From: Candidatus Moraniibacteriota bacterium
Lineage (GTDB): Bacteria > Patescibacteriota > Minisyncoccia > CAIUEV01
Reading direction: 5' to 3'
Assembly (NCBI GenBank): GCA_016867255.1
Contig: VGKB01000004.1
Span: forward strand, 1 to 33,007
Length of the DNA: 33,007 nt
Below, in pieces: positions 13,747-22,743 of this stretch. Under the pieces are notes generated by a model. That model searched no databases. It saw nothing but the letters and a program-made list of their open reading frames with translations, and was not told the DNA's origin. Each line of letters starts with the position of its first letter. Position 1 is the first letter of the stretch. The position numbers and the translations under genes were made by a program.

Positions 13747-13858
13747 TTGAGCTGAGAATTTGTTTTAGCGCTTTAGAAGAACAATAGATGTTTCCCCTAT
13801 ACAATTGGGTATAGTTATTTTATAGTCTGAGTTACCGTACGTTTCCTAAACTTTGGCT

Positions 13859-14821
13859 ATGAAATATTTTGCTAAAGTGGTTTTGTTTTTTTTAATTGCC
13901 GCGGCTGGCTTTGTCTTGTTGCGCTATTTTAACTGGTTTACGCCGAAAGAGCCCTTAGACTTTTCCGGAGAAAAAACGGTTACCGTGAGTGACAACGGCT
14001 TGGAGCATAAAATGACTACCAAGGCCCCCGATGTCGGCGCGGCGCTAACGGAAAATAACATTCAAACGGGAGAAAAAGATGAAATTATCCCGCCGCGGGA
14101 GACGGCGGTTTTTCCCGGCATGAATATTATCATCAACCGGCAGGCGCGGGTGAAAATTTACGCGGACGGAAAAGTTTTAGAAAAAACTACTTTAACTAAA
14201 ACTGTTTCCGCCGCGCTGGCGGAGAGTGATATCGCCCTGGGCCACGCGGACGAGGCGGATCCGCACCCGGAAACCCGGTTAAGCGACGGTCTGGAGATAA
14301 AAATAACCAGGGTCAATACCGAGGAAATTACCGAAGAGGAGCCGATTGATTTTGAAACGGTGGAGAAAAAAGACAAGCAAGTTGATTGGGGCTTAAAGAA
14401 AATTACCAAAGAAGGGGAAAAGGGTGTGCGGGAAGTTAGCTACAAAATAACCTACAAAAACGGCAAGGAAACCAAAAGGGTCAAATTGGCTTCAAAAATA
14501 ACCAAAAAACCGGTGGCAGAAGTCGTGAGCATCGGCACCCGGCTTAATATTGGGAAGAGCAAGACGGGAATTGCCAGCTGGTATAACGCGGATCTTGATG
14601 AGTGCGCTTCCCGCGACCACCCTCCCGGCACCTGGCTGCGGGTTACCAGCATTGCAAACGGCAAACAGGTTTTTGTCCGGGTGGCCGGCTACGGGCCCCA
14701 AGAAGGCACGGGGAAACTCATTGATCTGGATAACAAGTCGTTCAAACAAATCGCGTCTTTAGGACAGGGGGTAGTGAGGGTAAAAGTGGAGGAAATTTTA
14801 AACAAGAATTTTAAACCGTAA
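13859..14821 (+). CDS. DUF348/G5/RlpA-like cell-wall protein
   Basis: The 320-residue protein starts with a membrane anchor or signal (1-24), followed by two DUF348 repeats (about 39-80 and 91-140), a G5-like region (about 145-225) and a C-terminal double-psi beta-barrel (about 236-312: GIASWYNADLDECASRD ... LIDLD ... QGVVRVKVEEI). This is the layout of YabE/Rpf-like and 3D/RlpA-type peptidoglycan enzymes; RlpA cleaves denuded glycan strands. LIDLD (287-291) is the segment that carries the RlpA catalytic Asp. I take the ATG at 13859 rather than the in-frame TTG 6 bp earlier. It acts outside the membrane on the wall. Confidence 0.85.
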   Translation: MKYFAKVVLFFLIAAAGFVLLRYFNWFTPKEPLDFSGEKTVTVSDNGLEHKMTTKAPDVGAALTENNIQTGEKDEIIPPRETAVFPGMNIIINRQARVKIYADGKVLEKTTLTKTVSAALAESDIALGHADEADPHPETRLSDGLEIKITRVNTEEITEEEPIDFETVEKKDKQVDWGLKKITKEGEKGVREVSYKITYKNGKETKRVKLASKITKKPVAEVVSIGTRLNIGKSKTGIASWYNADLDECASRDHPPGTWLRVTSIANGKQVFVRVAGYGPQEGTGKLIDLDNKSFKQIASLGQGVVRVKVEEILNKNFKP

Positions 14822-14896
14822 AAAGGTCAGGAAAAAAGGAAGAGAGAAAATAATCTTTGTTCTAATCAGCGCAGGCGGAAGAGGCCTTACAATAAA

Positions 14897-14910
14897 ATTT
14901 TGCGCAAAAT
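14897..14910. repeat. 14-bp perfect palindrome between convergent genes
   Basis: ATTTTGCGCAAAAT, a perfect palindrome 5 bp beyond the stop of the minus-strand transglutaminase-like gene. It has no loop, so it is a poor terminator and may be a protein site or chance. Confidence 0.4.
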
Positions 14911-14914
14911 GAGT

Positions 14915-15721
14915 TCAGTTCAGCCCGTATTTTTTCTTGATTTTGTTGAATTTTTTGTTGCTTTTTTTGCCCAGTTTTCCCTGAAACCACTTGTCGTAGT
15001 ATTTTTTATATTTCTGGGCGTCTTGGTAGTCTTTTTTGGGGCTGAATTCGCGGCCGGTGGGAGTAAGATCCTCCAGGATATAATCGCCGGTGTAGCGGCT
15101 GGCCATAGTGTTGTAGGTGATGATGCGGCGGGAGGTGCTTTCAATAAAACAATAGCCCGTACCCTTATAGCTGTATTTGGCGGGACAACGGAGCGCCGCC
15201 ACGTCGTGGGATTCCTCAGGAAAAAGGAAAACTCCGGCGGAATAGCCCAACTCGGTGAGCAAAAAAGCGATCAGATAGGAATTTTCACTGCAAATTTGCT
15301 TGTTGTCATAAAGCACTTCATAAGGATAGCGCAGGTGGGGATTGCCGCCCGCCTCAATCTCGTCGCTTTTATCCCAGTCGTAAGGAATATTTTGGGCAAG
15401 ACTTACGGCAATACGCGCCTGGTCGTCAACTTTCTTTGCCTCGGCCTGGATGGCGGCTATGAGTGGGGCCAGAGCCGCTTTTTGGGTGGCTTCGGTGATG
15501 ATCGGCCGGTCTCTTTCGGTGATAGAGGAACAGGTGGGGCAAGCCAGGCGGGGAATGTTATAAATGTAATTGTAAGTGCCGGAATCAAGATTAACGTTGA
15601 TATTTCCTCTTTTCCCTTTCAAGACGTAACTAAAGGAACGGGTGAGGGTTTCCGCTTGGGAATAGCCGGGCAATGCAAAACTAAGCGCCACGAGAAATCC
15701 GATGATTTTTTTAGGGGTCAT
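14915..15721 (-). CDS. Secreted transglutaminase-like cysteine protease family protein
   Basis: The 268-residue product has a signal peptide (1-23, cut near SQA). The transglutaminase-like triad is visible: C144 in KQICSENSYLIAFLL, H172 in PEESHDVAAL, and a probable acid E194 in GYCFIES. YPYEVLYDNK before the Cys is also typical of this fold. The C-terminus is a lysine-rich tail. Such exported proteins usually act as peptidases or cross-linking enzymes in the envelope. Two pairs of Cys (61/64, 179/191) may form disulphides. ATG at 15721. It is divergent from the NHL-repeat gene, 79 bp apart. Confidence 0.85.
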   Translation of the reverse strand: MTPKKIIGFLVALSFALPGYSQAETLTRSFSYVLKGKRGNINVNLDSGTYNYIYNIPRLACPTCSSITERDRPIITEATQKAALAPLIAAIQAEAKKVDDQARIAVSLAQNIPYDWDKSDEIEAGGNPHLRYPYEVLYDNKQICSENSYLIAFLLTELGYSAGVFLFPEESHDVAALRCPAKYSYKGTGYCFIESTSRRIITYNTMASRYTGDYILEDLTPTGREFSPKKDYQDAQKYKKYYDKWFQGKLGKKSNKKFNKIKKKYGLN

Positions 15722-15800
15722 TTTTTACTGTTTATTTTTATTTTTTTATTCAATAATTTATGTAACCTCCGTATATTTTAATTAATCCTAAAATAAAAAT

Positions 15801-17303
15801 ATGAAAAACAAAAGGTTGAGTCAGTTAATTAGGGGTCTGTTGGCAATAATTTTGGTGTTCGGTATTGGGCCGGCAGCTGCTAAGGCGGCAGCCGATATTT
15901 CCGCCGAGAAAGTGCTGGGGCAAACCAATATGAGCGGCAGTTCGGCTAACCAAGGAGGATCGGCTGCGGCCAACACGCTCTATTATCCTCACTGGGTCTT
16001 TTACGACGGTTCAAAATTTTTTGTGGCTGATTACAACAACCATCGGGTGCTCATTTATAATTCTCTGCCAACTGCCGATAACCAAAGCGCCGATGTGGTG
16101 GTAGGGCAAACAGATATGAGCGGTACTTCCAATTGGCCGGTCAGCGCCGGCACTCTGAGCTATCCCACCGATGTTTATTCGGATGGCACGAAACTTATCA
16201 TTGCCGATTCAAGCAATAGCCGGGTGCTTATCTATAATTCTATTCCCGCCACTAACGGGGCTAGCGCCGATGTGGTGATTGGGCAGACGGACATGACGGG
16301 CAGCAACGGCAACCAGGGCGGGAGCGCAGCCGCAAATACCCTTCATTCCCCAACCGGCGTCCTTGTCTACAATGGGAAGCTTTTTGTATCTGATAATAAT
16401 AACCACCGGGTTCTGATTTTTAATTCCATCCCTACCGCCAATAATGCTAGCGCCGATGTAGTGTTGGGCCAGCCGGATATGACTTCCAACAGTTCTGACC
16501 AGGGCGGCGCGGTGAGCGCGCAAGGAATGCGGATGCCGCGAGGTGTATTTGCCAGCGGAGGAAAGCTTTTTATCTGTGATGACCAAAATAACAGAGTACT
16601 TATATACAATAATATTCCGACCATTAATAACACTGCTCCAGATGTGGTAGTTGGCCAGCCGGACATGAGTTCCAGTAGCGCTAATCAAGGAGGATCGGCC
16701 AATTATAATACCCTCAATAAGCCGCGGGGAGTTTATTCTGACGGTACCCGGCTGTTTATCGCCGACTACCAAAATCATCGGGTGCTTCAGTACAATTCCA
16801 TTCCTGCGGCCAATAACGCTAGCGCGGACAGGATAATTGGCCAAAGTGACCCGGGCCACAACCAGGCCAATCGGGGAGGAGCGACGGCGGCCAACACGCT
16901 CTATCGGCCCTACGGAGTTTTCCAGTACGGTTCCGCTTTGTATGTGGCGGATACCTATAACAATCGGGTTTTATTTTACGATATTGGCCCGGCTGACGGC
17001 TTGAGCTTAAACAAAACTACTCTAAGTTACAGCAAGAAAAAATCTCGTAACACGGCGATCACTATTACCGTTTACGATGTCAATCTTACTAAGCGGAAGA
17101 AAAACTGGGTGAGAGTGAGATTGGGCAATAAAAAGGCCGTGGTAAAAAATGTCCGTAATTCCGGCGACAATTTATTGGTGAACGTGAAGTTGAAATACGG
17201 CAAGTGGAGCCGTAAAAGTTATAATCTTACGGTACAGTACCGAACCAGTAAAAGCAGTTCCTGGGAATCAAAAAGCAAGACTGGCGCGCTGACAATTAAC
17301 TAA
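15801..17303 (+). CDS. Secreted six-repeat NHL beta-propeller protein
   Basis: The 500-residue product has a signal peptide (1-30) and six NHL-type repeats of about 60 residues from residue 33 to 395. Each has the form GQxDM ... NTLxxPxGV ... KLFVADxxNHRVLIYN. Six such units make a complete beta-propeller, usually a binding platform. The last 100 residues (about 400-500) form a separate basic beta-rich domain (LSLNKTTLSYSKKKS ... ) of unknown family, perhaps for attachment. The repeats are very alike, so internal duplication is recent or under homogenisation. It is followed after 15 bp by the NUDIX gene, so the two may be co-transcribed. Confidence 0.92.
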   Translation: MKNKRLSQLIRGLLAIILVFGIGPAAAKAAADISAEKVLGQTNMSGSSANQGGSAAANTLYYPHWVFYDGSKFFVADYNNHRVLIYNSLPTADNQSADVVVGQTDMSGTSNWPVSAGTLSYPTDVYSDGTKLIIADSSNSRVLIYNSIPATNGASADVVIGQTDMTGSNGNQGGSAAANTLHSPTGVLVYNGKLFVSDNNNHRVLIFNSIPTANNASADVVLGQPDMTSNSSDQGGAVSAQGMRMPRGVFASGGKLFICDDQNNRVLIYNNIPTINNTAPDVVVGQPDMSSSSANQGGSANYNTLNKPRGVYSDGTRLFIADYQNHRVLQYNSIPAANNASADRIIGQSDPGHNQANRGGATAANTLYRPYGVFQYGSALYVADTYNNRVLFYDIGPADGLSLNKTTLSYSKKKSRNTAITITVYDVNLTKRKKNWVRVRLGNKKAVVKNVRNSGDNLLVNVKLKYGKWSRKSYNLTVQYRTSKSSSWESKSKTGALTIN

Positions 17304-17318
17304 CTTACCCCAATTTTT

Positions 17319-17726
17319 ATGAAGAAGCGAGTGCGGGCGATTATTTTTGCGGATGATCGGATAATCTTGATGCGGCGGGAAAAGGCGGGGCGGGAATATT
17401 TTGTCTTCCCGGGCGGGCTGGTAGAGGAAGGTGAATCCAAAGAGGAAGCGCTTAGGCGGGAGTGCCGTGAAGAGCTGGGAATAGAAATAAGGGCAGTAAG
17501 GTTAATAAAGAAACAGGACCTGACCCTTTATGCCGATAAACAAAGGGAGTATTTTTACCTGTGCGAAAAAACTGGCGGCGTTTTGGGCACCGGCGACGGG
17601 CCGGAGTATCAAGACGAAAAAGGATATTGGGGAGCGCACGAGCCGGCGGCGGTGCCGAGAGAAAAGATAAAAGATTTGAAGCTGCTGCCGAAGAATGTCA
17701 AGGGGATAGTGGAGAATTTAAAATGA
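17319..17726 (+). CDS. NUDIX hydrolase
   Basis: The 135-residue product has a complete NUDIX box GX5EX7REUXEEXGU from G33 to I55 (GLVEEGE ... RECREELGI). The Glu residues bind Mg and the enzyme hydrolyses a nucleoside diphosphate linked to another moiety. The substrate is not predictable from the short sequence; FPGGLVEEGE resembles the MutT/ADP-ribose group. It lies 15 bp after the propeller gene and 30 bp before the next, so it is probably in the same transcript although functionally unrelated. Confidence 0.93.
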   Translation: MKKRVRAIIFADDRIILMRREKAGREYFVFPGGLVEEGESKEEALRRECREELGIEIRAVRLIKKQDLTLYADKQREYFYLCEKTGGVLGTGDGPEYQDEKGYWGAHEPAAVPREKIKDLKLLPKNVKGIVENLK

Positions 17727-17756
17727 AGAGCGTTGGGAGTTAGAGGTTTGGAATCC

Positions 17757-19094
17757 ATGTACAACGAAACAGACAGAAAAAAACTTGTGATTATTGGAAC
17801 AGCCGCCGCAGCGGTTTTGCTCGCGGTGTTTTTGACCATTTTTTTTCTTTTTAGGGGAAAGGGAACCGATCAGAAGAAGGCGGTAATGCCTATCCCGGAG
17901 AAGGAGAGCGCCCAATTAAAAGACGAGAAGATCCAGATACTGTCAAGTCTTGAAAGATTACTTGGTTTCGGGAAAACTAAAGAAGAAAACAGCGTTTCTC
18001 CGTTTGAAAATTACATTGAAAAAAGCGATCAGGGAGCGGGTGATAACGTTGAGAGCGCTATTATTGAAGATAAGCCGGATAAGCCGCTGACTTCGGCTCT
18101 GCTCCTGCCGCCCCCGCCGCCGCCTCCGCCGGTAAATATGGACCGCTTGAAAAAGCAAGGGTGCGTGGCGGACGGCATCCTGACCGGCTACAGCCCGGAG
18201 AATATGCGGTTCATTGAACTTATAAACCGCTCAAATTGCTACTATCTGCACCGAGCGATTGAGACTTGGCTTGCCCCGCCCGATTTCAGCCGGGCGGAAA
18301 CCCGCGAGAAACTAATTACCAAAAAGGACATTGTTTACGGCATGTTTATTGCCGAGGCGCTGGACACTAAAGCTAAATATTACAACGAAAAAAAGAACCG
18401 CGATTTTGATTTTTCCAAAATGTGCCGCAAAGGAACGGCTAACGTTTGGGGGGAGCACACCTGCCAGCCGGCTTTCTCCAGCGTTGAGTACCGCGATTAT
18501 ATGGAGCAGATTACGCGAAAGGCCATCAATTTAGGCGTGCAGAGTTTTACTTTTGGCCAGATTTATTGGCAGGAAGGCTCGGAAAACAAATACGCCGAGG
18601 AAATTATCAAGAATGTCCGCTCCTACGCCAAAGAAAACAATGTGGACGTGATAATCGGCGCGCAGACGGGTTCAATTACCGATGCTCACTACTTGAAACT
18701 TTTTGATTACATTGAAGGCGGAGTGGGAATAGACGGCAACGGCAACATTGAAAGTGGCCCCTGTCTTTCCCGCCGCGGCGGCTGTTGGGCACTGCTTTGG
18801 CACAAAAATTATGCCCAAAACGCCAATAACGTGCTGCTCCACCTTGATTGGACGGGGATTCCCTCCGATGATTTGGATATCTTTGCCCGCATGAGCCGGC
18901 AAAAACGTGCCCAGACTCTTGAAAGACTGTACCAATATTTTCGGGAGAGGGATATGGGGTTTATGATGCCCTTTTTTGGAGTGCTTTACAAAAACAATGG
19001 CGGCTGTTACGGACCCGCGAAAAAATATTATTCTCCGGACAACGCCTATTCCTGTAAAGATGAAGACGCGATTAATCGGATAATGAAGTACTAA
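17757..19094 (+). CDS. Membrane-anchored protein with octaproline linker
   Basis: The 445-residue product has one N-terminal membrane segment (9-33), an acidic low-complexity spacer, eight consecutive prolines (118-125) and an extracytoplasmic domain (about 130-445). That domain has alternating strands and helices (VQSFTFGQIYW, VDVIIGAQTG, YIEGGVGIDG, VLLHLDWTG), which suggests a TIM-barrel-like, possibly glycoside-hydrolase-related fold, but I cannot name the family. Six or more Cys suggest disulphides. I take the ATG at 17757 over the in-frame TTG 24 bp upstream. It is the last gene after the propeller and NUDIX genes. Confidence 0.75.
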   Translation: MYNETDRKKLVIIGTAAAAVLLAVFLTIFFLFRGKGTDQKKAVMPIPEKESAQLKDEKIQILSSLERLLGFGKTKEENSVSPFENYIEKSDQGAGDNVESAIIEDKPDKPLTSALLLPPPPPPPPVNMDRLKKQGCVADGILTGYSPENMRFIELINRSNCYYLHRAIETWLAPPDFSRAETREKLITKKDIVYGMFIAEALDTKAKYYNEKKNRDFDFSKMCRKGTANVWGEHTCQPAFSSVEYRDYMEQITRKAINLGVQSFTFGQIYWQEGSENKYAEEIIKNVRSYAKENNVDVIIGAQTGSITDAHYLKLFDYIEGGVGIDGNGNIESGPCLSRRGGCWALLWHKNYAQNANNVLLHLDWTGIPSDDLDIFARMSRQKRAQTLERLYQYFRERDMGFMMPFFGVLYKNNGGCYGPAKKYYSPDNAYSCKDEDAINRIMKY

Positions 19095-19125
19095 GTTCCC
19101 AGTTCCTAGTTCCCAATTATAAGGT

Positions 19126-19338
19126 TTATTTTTTCTTGCCTTTCTTGTGGGTGGCAATGAAAGTGGCGGCGGCGGCGCCCACGGCCAGAGCGGCCCCGGC
19201 GGCGATGCCGGCGGCTTTCTTTGGGTTTTCTTTAATATAGCTTACCACCTTGGCGGCGGCTTTTTTGAATTCCTTTTCTGCCTTTTTGGCCTCCGCGAGC
19301 GCCTGTTTTTTTAGGTCAGCGAACTTTTTTTGGTCCAT
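19126..19338 (-). CDS. Small DUF883/YqjD-like membrane protein
   Basis: 70 residues: an amphipathic Lys/Ala-rich helix (1-40), then an Ala/Gly-rich hydrophobic segment (44-63) and a basic tail HKKGKKK. This matches the ElaB/YqjD type of C-terminally anchored small proteins, one of which binds ribosomes in stationary phase in E. coli. Similarity rests on composition and layout, so function is uncertain. ATG at 19338, no SD. Confidence 0.7.
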   Translation of the reverse strand: MDQKKFADLKKQALAEAKKAEKEFKKAAAKVVSYIKENPKKAAGIAAGAALAVGAAAATFIATHKKGKKK

Positions 19339-19431
19339 AGGTCTTGTTTATTATTTAATATTTTTCATTTTCTCTATTTTCTCAGTTTTTTTGCCGGAGG
19401 GCAAGAGCAAATGAAGTGACGCATAATATTA

Positions 19432-19535
19432 GATGGTTGCAAAACTCCCTATTTTATTTTTTTTGTGGGACGTCGCTTCGCCGCAGACGGCGAGCTAGAT
19501 ACAAAAAAATTGAAATAGGGAGTTTTGCAACCATC
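19432..19535. mobile_element. MITE-like 104-bp long inverted repeat
   Basis: Two 35-bp arms (19432-19466 and 19501-19535) are inverted copies with two mismatches; the outer 23 bp (from GATGGTTGCAAAACTCCC) pair perfectly. The 34-bp centre contains a further CGCCG/CGGCG hairpin. It encodes nothing. Size and structure fit a miniature inverted-repeat element; no target duplication is clear at the ends. It lies 13 bp from the stop of a truncated ABC ATPase gene. A related half-end occurs at 25631-25642. Confidence 0.7.
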
Positions 19536-19548
19536 AGTATTTCTATTG

Positions 19549-19671
19549 TCAACTGCTGGCGCTGGTTTTGCGGCGGAATAAGTTCCGAAAAGCGTTGGCC
19601 AGGCCGGGCTGTTTTTTGGTATATTCGTAACTTTTGCTCAGTTTTTGGACGGAAATAATTGGTTGTGACAT
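19549..19671 (-). pseudogene. N-terminal remnant of an ABC transporter ATPase
   Basis: From ATG 19671 a 40-codon frame runs to TGA at 19549. It reads like the start of an ABC-2-type ATPase: ISVQKLSKSYEYTKKQPG and then AFRNLFRRK, the segment that in complete proteins precedes AVDDISF and the Walker A motif. No Walker A follows in any frame nearby, so the gene is truncated. The break is 13 bp from the MITE-like element. It sits downstream of valS on the same strand. Confidence 0.6.
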
Positions 19672-19762
19672 TGGTTTTAAAAAAATCTATTCCAATATTC
19701 TTGCTTGCCCGCCGAAGCCCTGCAGGGGCGCAGGAGGGAGAATTTGGGAATGCCTTTAAGCC

Positions 19763-22525
19763 CTAGTAAAGCTCTGTAAGCTGTTTGGTGATCGTTTTGA
19801 GTTCGGCTTGGGCTTTTATGAGAACGGACTTTTGTTTTTCAATTACGGTTGGGGGGGCTTTTTGAAGGAAGTTTTTATTGCGCAAGGTTTTTTTGAGATT
19901 TTTAATCTGGTTTTCCAAAGTGGTTTTTTCTTTCCGGCACCTGGCAATTTCTTTTTTCCGGTCAATTAGCCCCCCAAGAGGTATTTGAATCATAACTCCG
20001 CCGGTCGCCCGGCAAATAGCTTTTCTGATTTTTTGGCCCGATTCGGTAATTGCTAATGATTTAACACCAGTATGCAGATTTTTTATCAAGTCGCTTTGGG
20101 ATTCTATTAGGGAGTAGGTGGCAGTGCCGGCGTAATCAGGACGGTTTTTTATGTCAATTATTACGCGAATCTTTCTGCGGGGTTCAATTTTGTAATCTGC
20201 TCGGACGCTGCGAATGGCTTCAATAATATTTTTTATTAACTCAAAATTTATCAAGTCAGTTTGCGAAGCGCCGGTCAGCTTTTTGTAAAAGTCGCCGGTT
20301 GGCCACCTCTCTACCATAAGCAGTTTGCCTTGCCTAAAGGATTCCCAAATTTTTTCTGTGACGAAAGGAGTGAAGGGGTGCCAGAGTTTAAGCAGGTCCC
20401 GCAAAATTTGATCCAAGATTATGATTTTTGCGGAATTGTTTTCAATTTTGCTTATTTCCAGGTACCAATCGGCAAAGTCGTTCCAGGTAAATTCGCGCAA
20501 TTTTTCCCCGGCTTGGGAAAAACGGTATTTTTCTAAGTCTCCGGTAATTTCACCCACTAATTTTTTCATTTTATGTAAGATCCAAAGGTCAGAAAGGGAA
20601 AAACTTGCCTGCCCGCCGAGGGCTTGGCGAAGGCGGTAAACTCGGAGATTATTTTTCAATGCTGGGTCTTCCCCCAAACCAAATTTTTGGCTTGTTATCA
20701 CAAATCTTGCGATATTCCATAATTTGTTGGTAAAGCGGCGAAAGCCGGCAATTTTTTCCTCTGACAAATTTTGGTCGTTGCCGGGAGCGGAGCCGACCAC
20801 CAGCGACAGGCGTACCGCGTCGGTGCCGTATTTTTCAATCATAGTGAGCGGATCAAGCGCATTGCCTAGCGACTTGCTCATCTTCTGGCCCTTATCGTCA
20901 CGTACCATCCCGTGAAGGTAAACATCCCAGAAAGGAATGTCTCTAACGGCGTAAGTGGTCATTAAGATCATCCGCGCCACCCAAAAAAATATTAGATCGT
21001 AACCGGTTTCCAGGACGCTGGTCGGATGATAATCTTTAAAATCTTGAGAGTCTATTACCAGTCTGCCCTTTTGGATTTTTATTTGCTTCGGCTTCTGAAC
21101 CAGCGAAGAAAAAGTCCAAAGACCGGAAGAAAACCAGGTATCCAGCGTGTCCTCCTCCTGCTTCCAGCCTGTTCCTTTGGGTGCTTGAACCCCGCAATAG
21201 ATTCTTTTGCCCTTGCACCAGACCGGCACGCGGTGGCCAAACCAAATTTGGCGGCTGATGCACCAATCGCGCAAATTTTCCATCCAGCGGAAATACTCCT
21301 TTTCAAACCTCTTGGGGATAATGCGGATTTTTTTTCGGCCGAAAACGCCGACTTTAACAGCTTCGGTAGATAGTTCTTTGATAGATCGGCCGTACCTTCT
21401 AATCTTCTTGTTGACATTGATAAACCATTGCAATGAAGGCAAAACTTCAATCGGTGTGTTACAGCGGTAGCAGAGAGACAAACTGTTGGCGAGAATTTCC
21501 TCTTTTTCCAAAAGCCCGGTGGCTTTTAGGTCTTTTGTTACCTCCTCGCGGGCTTTGGCCGCGTTTAACCCGGAATACTTTCCGAAACCGGTGCGAATAT
21601 TTCCTTTTTCGTCAATAACTTTAACAATTTTGAGCTTGTTGGCCTCGGCAATTTTCCAGTCGTCATGCGAATGGGAGGGGGTAACACCGAGGGCTCCTGT
21701 GCCAAAGCGGGGGTTTACTTCCCTATCAGTGACTACCTTTAAGTTTAAAGCCGTTCCCAAAAAATTAACCTTGAAAGTTTTACCGACATATTTTTGGTAT
21801 CTTTTATCCTTTGGATTGACCGCCACGGCGGTGTCTCCCAGTTTGGTTTCTGGCCGAGTGGTAGCGATGGCAAAAGGAAAACTTTTGGCGTAGCGGAAAG
21901 TGTAGAGTTTGGCTTTTTGCTCCTTGTATTCTACCTCATCATCAGCGAGTGTTGAAGCGCAGCGGGGGCACCAGTTAACCAACCGCTCACCGCGATAGAT
22001 CAAACCGTCAGCGTGCATCATTTTAAAAACCAGATTCACCACGCGGTGGCGGATTTGGTCCAAAGTGTAGGCCTCGCGGCTCCAATCGCAGCTGGCGCCC
22101 ATTTTTTTACTCTGTCGCACAATATTATCATGGGATTCCAAAGCAAACTTCTCTACTCTTTTTAGGAAGGCCTTTTTGCCGATTTTATGGCGATTTAATC
22201 CTTCTTTTTTTAACAATTTCTCTACTTTGTTTTGGGTGGCGATGGAAGCGTGGTCAGTGCCGGGAATCCAAACTGTTTTGTCCCCCTTCATCCGGTGGTA
22301 GCGAATTAAAATATCCTCAAGAGTAATTACTTCTGCGTGGCCCAAGTGCAATTTGCCGGTGACATTAGGCGGCGGCATGGAAATTGAGTAGTGCGGCACT
22401 TTATTTTTAGTAATACCTTTCTTGACGCACTGATCCGGATTAAAAAATCCGGATCCTTCCCAAATCTGGTAGATCTTGTCTTCCGTTTTTTGAAAAACGT
22501 AGTTTTTGGGTAATTTTTCCTTCAT
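19763..22525 (-). CDS. valS: Valyl-tRNA synthetase
   Basis: Class I synthetase of 920 residues, the normal size. HIGH is HLGH at 60-63 after the ValRS-typical PPPNVTGKL; KMSKS lies at 548-552. The CP1 editing domain is present (ATTRPETKLGDTAV at 221-234), as is the zinc-like CPRC/CYRC region. The C-terminal 70 residues form the usual coiled-coil arm that contacts tRNA-Val. It charges tRNA-Val in the cytoplasm and is a housekeeping gene, in clear contrast with the editing-less LeuRS 9 kb away. ATG at 22525. The 218-bp region upstream shows no T-box. Confidence 0.98.
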   Translation of the reverse strand: MKEKLPKNYVFQKTEDKIYQIWEGSGFFNPDQCVKKGITKNKVPHYSISMPPPNVTGKLHLGHAEVITLEDILIRYHRMKGDKTVWIPGTDHASIATQNKVEKLLKKEGLNRHKIGKKAFLKRVEKFALESHDNIVRQSKKMGASCDWSREAYTLDQIRHRVVNLVFKMMHADGLIYRGERLVNWCPRCASTLADDEVEYKEQKAKLYTFRYAKSFPFAIATTRPETKLGDTAVAVNPKDKRYQKYVGKTFKVNFLGTALNLKVVTDREVNPRFGTGALGVTPSHSHDDWKIAEANKLKIVKVIDEKGNIRTGFGKYSGLNAAKAREEVTKDLKATGLLEKEEILANSLSLCYRCNTPIEVLPSLQWFINVNKKIRRYGRSIKELSTEAVKVGVFGRKKIRIIPKRFEKEYFRWMENLRDWCISRQIWFGHRVPVWCKGKRIYCGVQAPKGTGWKQEEDTLDTWFSSGLWTFSSLVQKPKQIKIQKGRLVIDSQDFKDYHPTSVLETGYDLIFFWVARMILMTTYAVRDIPFWDVYLHGMVRDDKGQKMSKSLGNALDPLTMIEKYGTDAVRLSLVVGSAPGNDQNLSEEKIAGFRRFTNKLWNIARFVITSQKFGLGEDPALKNNLRVYRLRQALGGQASFSLSDLWILHKMKKLVGEITGDLEKYRFSQAGEKLREFTWNDFADWYLEISKIENNSAKIIILDQILRDLLKLWHPFTPFVTEKIWESFRQGKLLMVERWPTGDFYKKLTGASQTDLINFELIKNIIEAIRSVRADYKIEPRRKIRVIIDIKNRPDYAGTATYSLIESQSDLIKNLHTGVKSLAITESGQKIRKAICRATGGVMIQIPLGGLIDRKKEIARCRKEKTTLENQIKNLKKTLRNKNFLQKAPPTVIEKQKSVLIKAQAELKTITKQLTELY

Positions 22526-22743
22526 CGCTGTTTGAAATGGTGGATTTTAACGGTTGTAAAATTCTTAATACTCTTACCCTAGCGTGAATTAACCGAACAG
22601 GCAAAGTAGATGCGCATAAGTTCAGATACATATGGGAAAATGGGTCAAAAACAGTTTTAGTGCTACCGAGGTATGGGTATTTGACTTCTTGGAGTGTCCA
22701 GTTTAGCCCAATTGAATAATTTTAGTCCGCTTTTGTAGTAAAT

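Noticed and set aside
14900-15781. 293-codon plus-strand frame
   Set aside because: It is antisense to the transglutaminase-like gene, which has a signal peptide and catalytic residues.
19416-19658. 80-codon plus-strand frame
   Set aside because: It crosses the MITE-like hairpin and lies antisense to the ABC ATPase remnant.
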